Assembly (NCBI RefSeq): GCF_014651715.1
Contig: NZ_BMXK01000007.1
Location: 124,001 to 188,000, forward strand
Length of the DNA stretch: 64,000 nucleotides
Direction: 5' to 3'
Source of the DNA: Zhihengliuella salsuginis
GTDB lineage: Bacteria; Actinomycetota; Actinomycetes; Actinomycetales; Micrococcaceae
Shown: piece after piece, positions 62,029 through 64,000 of the stretch
Position numbering within the stretch: the stretch's first letter is position 1
Layout of the letters: each line of letters opens with the position of its first letter
Made by a program: the position numbers and the translations under genes
Notes under the pieces: generated by a model
The model's input: only the letters and a program-made list of their open reading frames with translations
What the model was told of the DNA's origin: nothing
Database searches by the model: none

Positions 62029-62067
62029 TGTCGATTCAAGTGTTGCAGTGAAACGCACAGATCGACA
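62029..62067. promoter_or_regulatory. Inverted repeat between tdh and the divergent LysR gene
   Basis: TGTCGAT (62029-62035) and ATCGACA (62061-62067) form a perfect 7-bp inverted repeat spaced by 25 bp in the AT-richer 138-bp gap. A LysR-type regulator bound across such a region could control tdh-kbl and itself. The spacing is larger than a classical T-N11-A box. Confidence 0.4.
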
Positions 62068-62102
62068 CATTAGAAATCCTGCTATCTCCTCAAGCGATGA
62101 TT

Positions 62103-62108
62103 TAGCAT
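62103..62108 (+). promoter_or_regulatory. -10 element for leaderless LysR mRNA
   Basis: TAGCAT ends 7 bp before the ATG at 62116. The intervening CTACTTC offers no ribosome site. Confidence 0.5.
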
Positions 62109-62115
62109 CTACTTC

Positions 62116-63045
62116 ATGGACCTGCATCAACTGCGCATTCTGCGCGAGCTCGGAGATCTCGGCTCCGTCAACGCCGTCGCCCGCGAGATGTTCGTCTCGC
62201 CCTCGGCGATCTCGCAGCATTTGTCGCAGCTGCAGCGGTCCGTCGACGTGCCGCTGACGAGAAAAGACGGACGGTCGCTCGCCCTGACCGACGAGGGCCG
62301 GGTCCTTGCTGATGCCGGTGCCGAGATCGCCGCGGTTCTGGCGAGAGCCCGCGGCGAGATCTCGGACGGCAGCGCCGCGCACAGGGCGCCCGTGCGCGTG
62401 GCCGGCTTCCACTCGATCGGACAGACCGTGTTCGCTCCCCTGCTCACGCAGGAGGAGCGGGACCTGCCGGAGCTGCACTTCTTCGACGAGGACGTCTCAC
62501 AGCAGCAGTTCCCCGCCCTGGCCGCGCGGTACGACCTCGTGCTGGCGCACCGCATGCGGCACACGAGCCCGTGGCCCGAGGGCCAGGTGGCCGTCGTCCC
62601 CCTGGCCTTCGAACCGCTGGACATCGCCCTGCGCACCGACCACGAGCTGGCCCGGTTCGAGAGCCTCGACGCGTCCCAGGTCATCGCCGAACCGTGGGTC
62701 GTCTCGCGTTCGGGCTACTCCCCTGACGACGTGCTGCAGACCATCGCGGCCACCGCAGGGCGGGCGCCGACGGTCCGGCACCGGGTCAACGACTACGCCA
62801 CGGTCGCCGCGCTGGTCCGGGCCGGCGGCTGCCTCGGCATCCTGCCGCGCTACACGACCCGCCATGCGATCCCGGAGACGGTGACGCTCCGGCCGATCCG
62901 CGGCCTCACCGCGGGCCGCCAGATCGACCTGCTGGTCCGCGCCGAGCACCTGCACCGCGCCTCGATCCGCGACGTCGTCGAGGCCATCCGCGACACGGTG
63001 CGCCGCATCGTCGCCGCCGCGCCGCCGTCCGAATCGCCCGGCTAG
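62116..63045 (+). CDS. LysR family transcriptional regulator
   Basis: The 309-residue regulator has an N-terminal winged helix (MDLHQLRILRELGDLGSVNAVAREMFVSPSAISQHLSQLQRSVDVPL) and a substrate-binding domain from residue 90. Divergent placement next to tdh-kbl suggests it controls threonine catabolism, with threonine or a product as possible ligand; this is not shown by sequence. The stop shares CTAG with the convergent APH gene. Confidence 0.9.
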   Translation: MDLHQLRILRELGDLGSVNAVAREMFVSPSAISQHLSQLQRSVDVPLTRKDGRSLALTDEGRVLADAGAEIAAVLARARGEISDGSAAHRAPVRVAGFHSIGQTVFAPLLTQEERDLPELHFFDEDVSQQQFPALAARYDLVLAHRMRHTSPWPEGQVAVVPLAFEPLDIALRTDHELARFESLDASQVIAEPWVVSRSGYSPDDVLQTIAATAGRAPTVRHRVNDYATVAALVRAGGCLGILPRYTTRHAIPETVTLRPIRGLTAGRQIDLLVRAEHLHRASIRDVVEAIRDTVRRIVAAAPPSESPG

Positions 63046-63980
63046 GCCAGCTCGCCCAGGAGCGTCGCGACCGCGTGTCGTCCGACGCCGTGCAGCGGTT
63101 CAGAGGGATCCTGCAGGATCGCGATCAGCGCGTAGTGCACGCCCCAGCCCCGCGCCCTGCGCCACAGCGCGTCCGCGGCCTCCGGTGCGACGCCGGCCGC
63201 GTCGTCGTACGCCGAGCGGAATTCCGCCCGCCCCGCGGGCGTGAAGTGCAGCCAGGCCATGCCGAGGTCGCCGGCCGGGTCGCCGCTGGTCAGATCCCCG
63301 AAGTCGACGACGGCCGCCAGCGTCCCGTCCGGGCCGAAGACCACGTTGTGCGGATGGGGGTCGCCGTGCAGCCACAGCGGGACGCCCGGGTGGACATCGG
63401 CGGCCAGACCGTCGGCGAAGATTCGGCGCAGGACCTCCACGCTGCCCGGACCGAAGCCCTCGCTGGCCGCAGGTGAGAACAGTCCATTGCCGAACTCGGC
63501 CAGCCGGTGCTCGACGGCGGCCTGGCGCAGCGCGAGACCGGTGCCCCGGAAGACGCTCGTCGGCGCGCGGCCGGCGGCCTCGGCGTGCATGGCGGCCAGG
63601 AACCGCCCCAGTTCGGCGGCGTACCCGTCGCGCTCGGCGGGCTCGGCGAGGGCCGCGCTCCGGCCGGGGAACCACGGCACGACGGCCCACTCGTACGGGT
63701 AGCCGTACCCGGGTCGCCCCGTCCGCAGGACGGCCGGCACCGGCAGGGGCAGGTTCGGCGCGAGTGCGGGCAGGTGCTCGATCTCGTGGCGGAGCAGCTC
63801 CGCGGCCGAGCGCCGGCGCGGCAGGCGGACCGCGTACTCCTCGCCGAGCCGGTAGACCACGTTGTCCCAGCCGGTGGCCGCACGCGCCGCCGGCAGGTGT
63901 GCGAGGTCGGGGTGCTGGCCCGCCAGCAGCAGACCGACGAGGTCGTCGGTGATCTCGACGTCGGCCGGCGGAAGACTCAT
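63042..63980 (-). CDS. APH family phosphotransferase
   Basis: This 312-residue kinase-fold protein has TGWDNVVYRLGEEYAVRLPRR (N-lobe), the catalytic loop LHGDPHPHNVVFG and the metal-binding VVDFGDLTSGDPAGDLG. It ends AVATLLGELA. The layout resembles the actinobacterial APH proteins annotated as macrolide 2'-phosphotransferase-like, but antibiotic phosphorylation is only one option. ATG at 63980; GGAGAG abuts it, while TAGGGT (63992-63987) lies 6 bp upstream, so the mRNA is probably leaderless. Confidence 0.85.
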   Translation of the reverse strand: MSLPPADVEITDDLVGLLLAGQHPDLAHLPAARAATGWDNVVYRLGEEYAVRLPRRRSAAELLRHEIEHLPALAPNLPLPVPAVLRTGRPGYGYPYEWAVVPWFPGRSAALAEPAERDGYAAELGRFLAAMHAEAAGRAPTSVFRGTGLALRQAAVEHRLAEFGNGLFSPAASEGFGPGSVEVLRRIFADGLAADVHPGVPLWLHGDPHPHNVVFGPDGTLAAVVDFGDLTSGDPAGDLGMAWLHFTPAGRAEFRSAYDDAAGVAPEAADALWRRARGWGVHYALIAILQDPSEPLHGVGRHAVATLLGELA

Positions 63981-63986
63981 CTCTCC

Positions 63987-63992
63987 ACCCTA
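63987..63992 (-). promoter_or_regulatory. -10 element for leaderless APH mRNA
   Basis: TAGGGT on the minus strand ends 6 bp before the ATG at 63980, just inside the right edge of the window. Confidence 0.45.
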
Positions 63993-64000
63993 GTGGTTCC

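Noticed and set aside
63042-63980. Antibiotic-resistance gene
   Set aside because: The APH fold alone does not show drug phosphorylation. There is no mobile context and a similar protein occurs at 43390.

Overview
The window is chromosomal DNA from a high-GC actinobacterium. The gene order rpsB-tsf-pyrH-frr-cdsA followed by a DivIVA-domain gene, a SAM-IV type riboswitch before metY, GC-ending codons, frequent GTG/TTG starts and many leaderless genes all point to the Actinobacteria. Micrococcaceae (Arthrobacter and relatives) is my best guess, from recall rather than from a search. I saw no insertion sequence, prophage, CRISPR array or clear compositional island. Nearly every base belongs to a coherent chromosomal gene.

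Layout. 1-1.5 kb (-): start of a sugar ABC operon, with a good promoter and a palindromic operator. 1.6-7.1 kb (-): a complete peptide/opine-type ABC importer operon (binding protein, two permeases, one fused double ATPase), closed by a strong terminator. 7.1-10.6 kb (-): an alpha-keto-acid dehydrogenase E1alpha-E1beta-E2 operon without E3. 10.9-16.8 kb: two acetate/monocarboxylate-type sodium:solute symporters flanking a LytS/LytTR two-component system. 16.8-21.9 kb (-): DivIVA-domain protein, cdsA, frr, pyrH, tsf, rpsB. 22.3-28.3 kb: an M23 peptidase, two GT4 glycosyltransferases, a DMT transporter, a CDP-alcohol phosphatidyltransferase and a holin-family membrane protein, with one tRNA-CAU and two identical tRNA-Asn genes. 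28.4-36.7 kb (-): dnaG, dgt, dus, a YibE/F protein, a GNAT protein and glyS. 36.8-45 kb: a DMT exporter, an S4 protein, a hydrolase, metX and metY under a SAM-IV riboswitch, a VOC protein, a CPBP protease, a kinase-like APH protein and tpx. 45.1-55 kb: a complete histidine-utilisation locus (hutD, hutI, hutF, an M20 amidohydrolase, a YjiH membrane protein, hutU, an IclR regulator and divergent hutH). 55-64 kb: a stand-alone RND pump, a LysE exporter, a mismatch uracil glycosylase, kbl-tdh with a divergent LysR regulator, and a second APH protein.

How it works together. The hut locus should convert histidine to glutamate through urocanate, imidazolone propionate, formiminoglutamate and formylglutamate. 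No classical HutG deformylase is present, and the M20 enzyme inside the operon is the natural candidate for that step. The IclR regulator faces hutH across a 65-bp near-palindrome whose arms place mirrored -35/-10 elements on both strands. The tdh-kbl pair degrades threonine to glycine and acetyl-CoA, and the keto-acid dehydrogenase and symporters fit growth on amino and organic acids.

The most notable signals are regulatory. At least ten genes, on both strands, start 6-8 bases downstream of a TAnnnT-like hexamer with no spaced Shine-Dalgarno, which is the leaderless pattern. In one case two divergent genes share a 14-bp mirrored promoter with only 12 bp between their start codons. The LytS/LytTR pair sits between two symporters with a 21-bp-phased direct repeat in the shared promoter region, which suggests a substrate-responsive transport switch.
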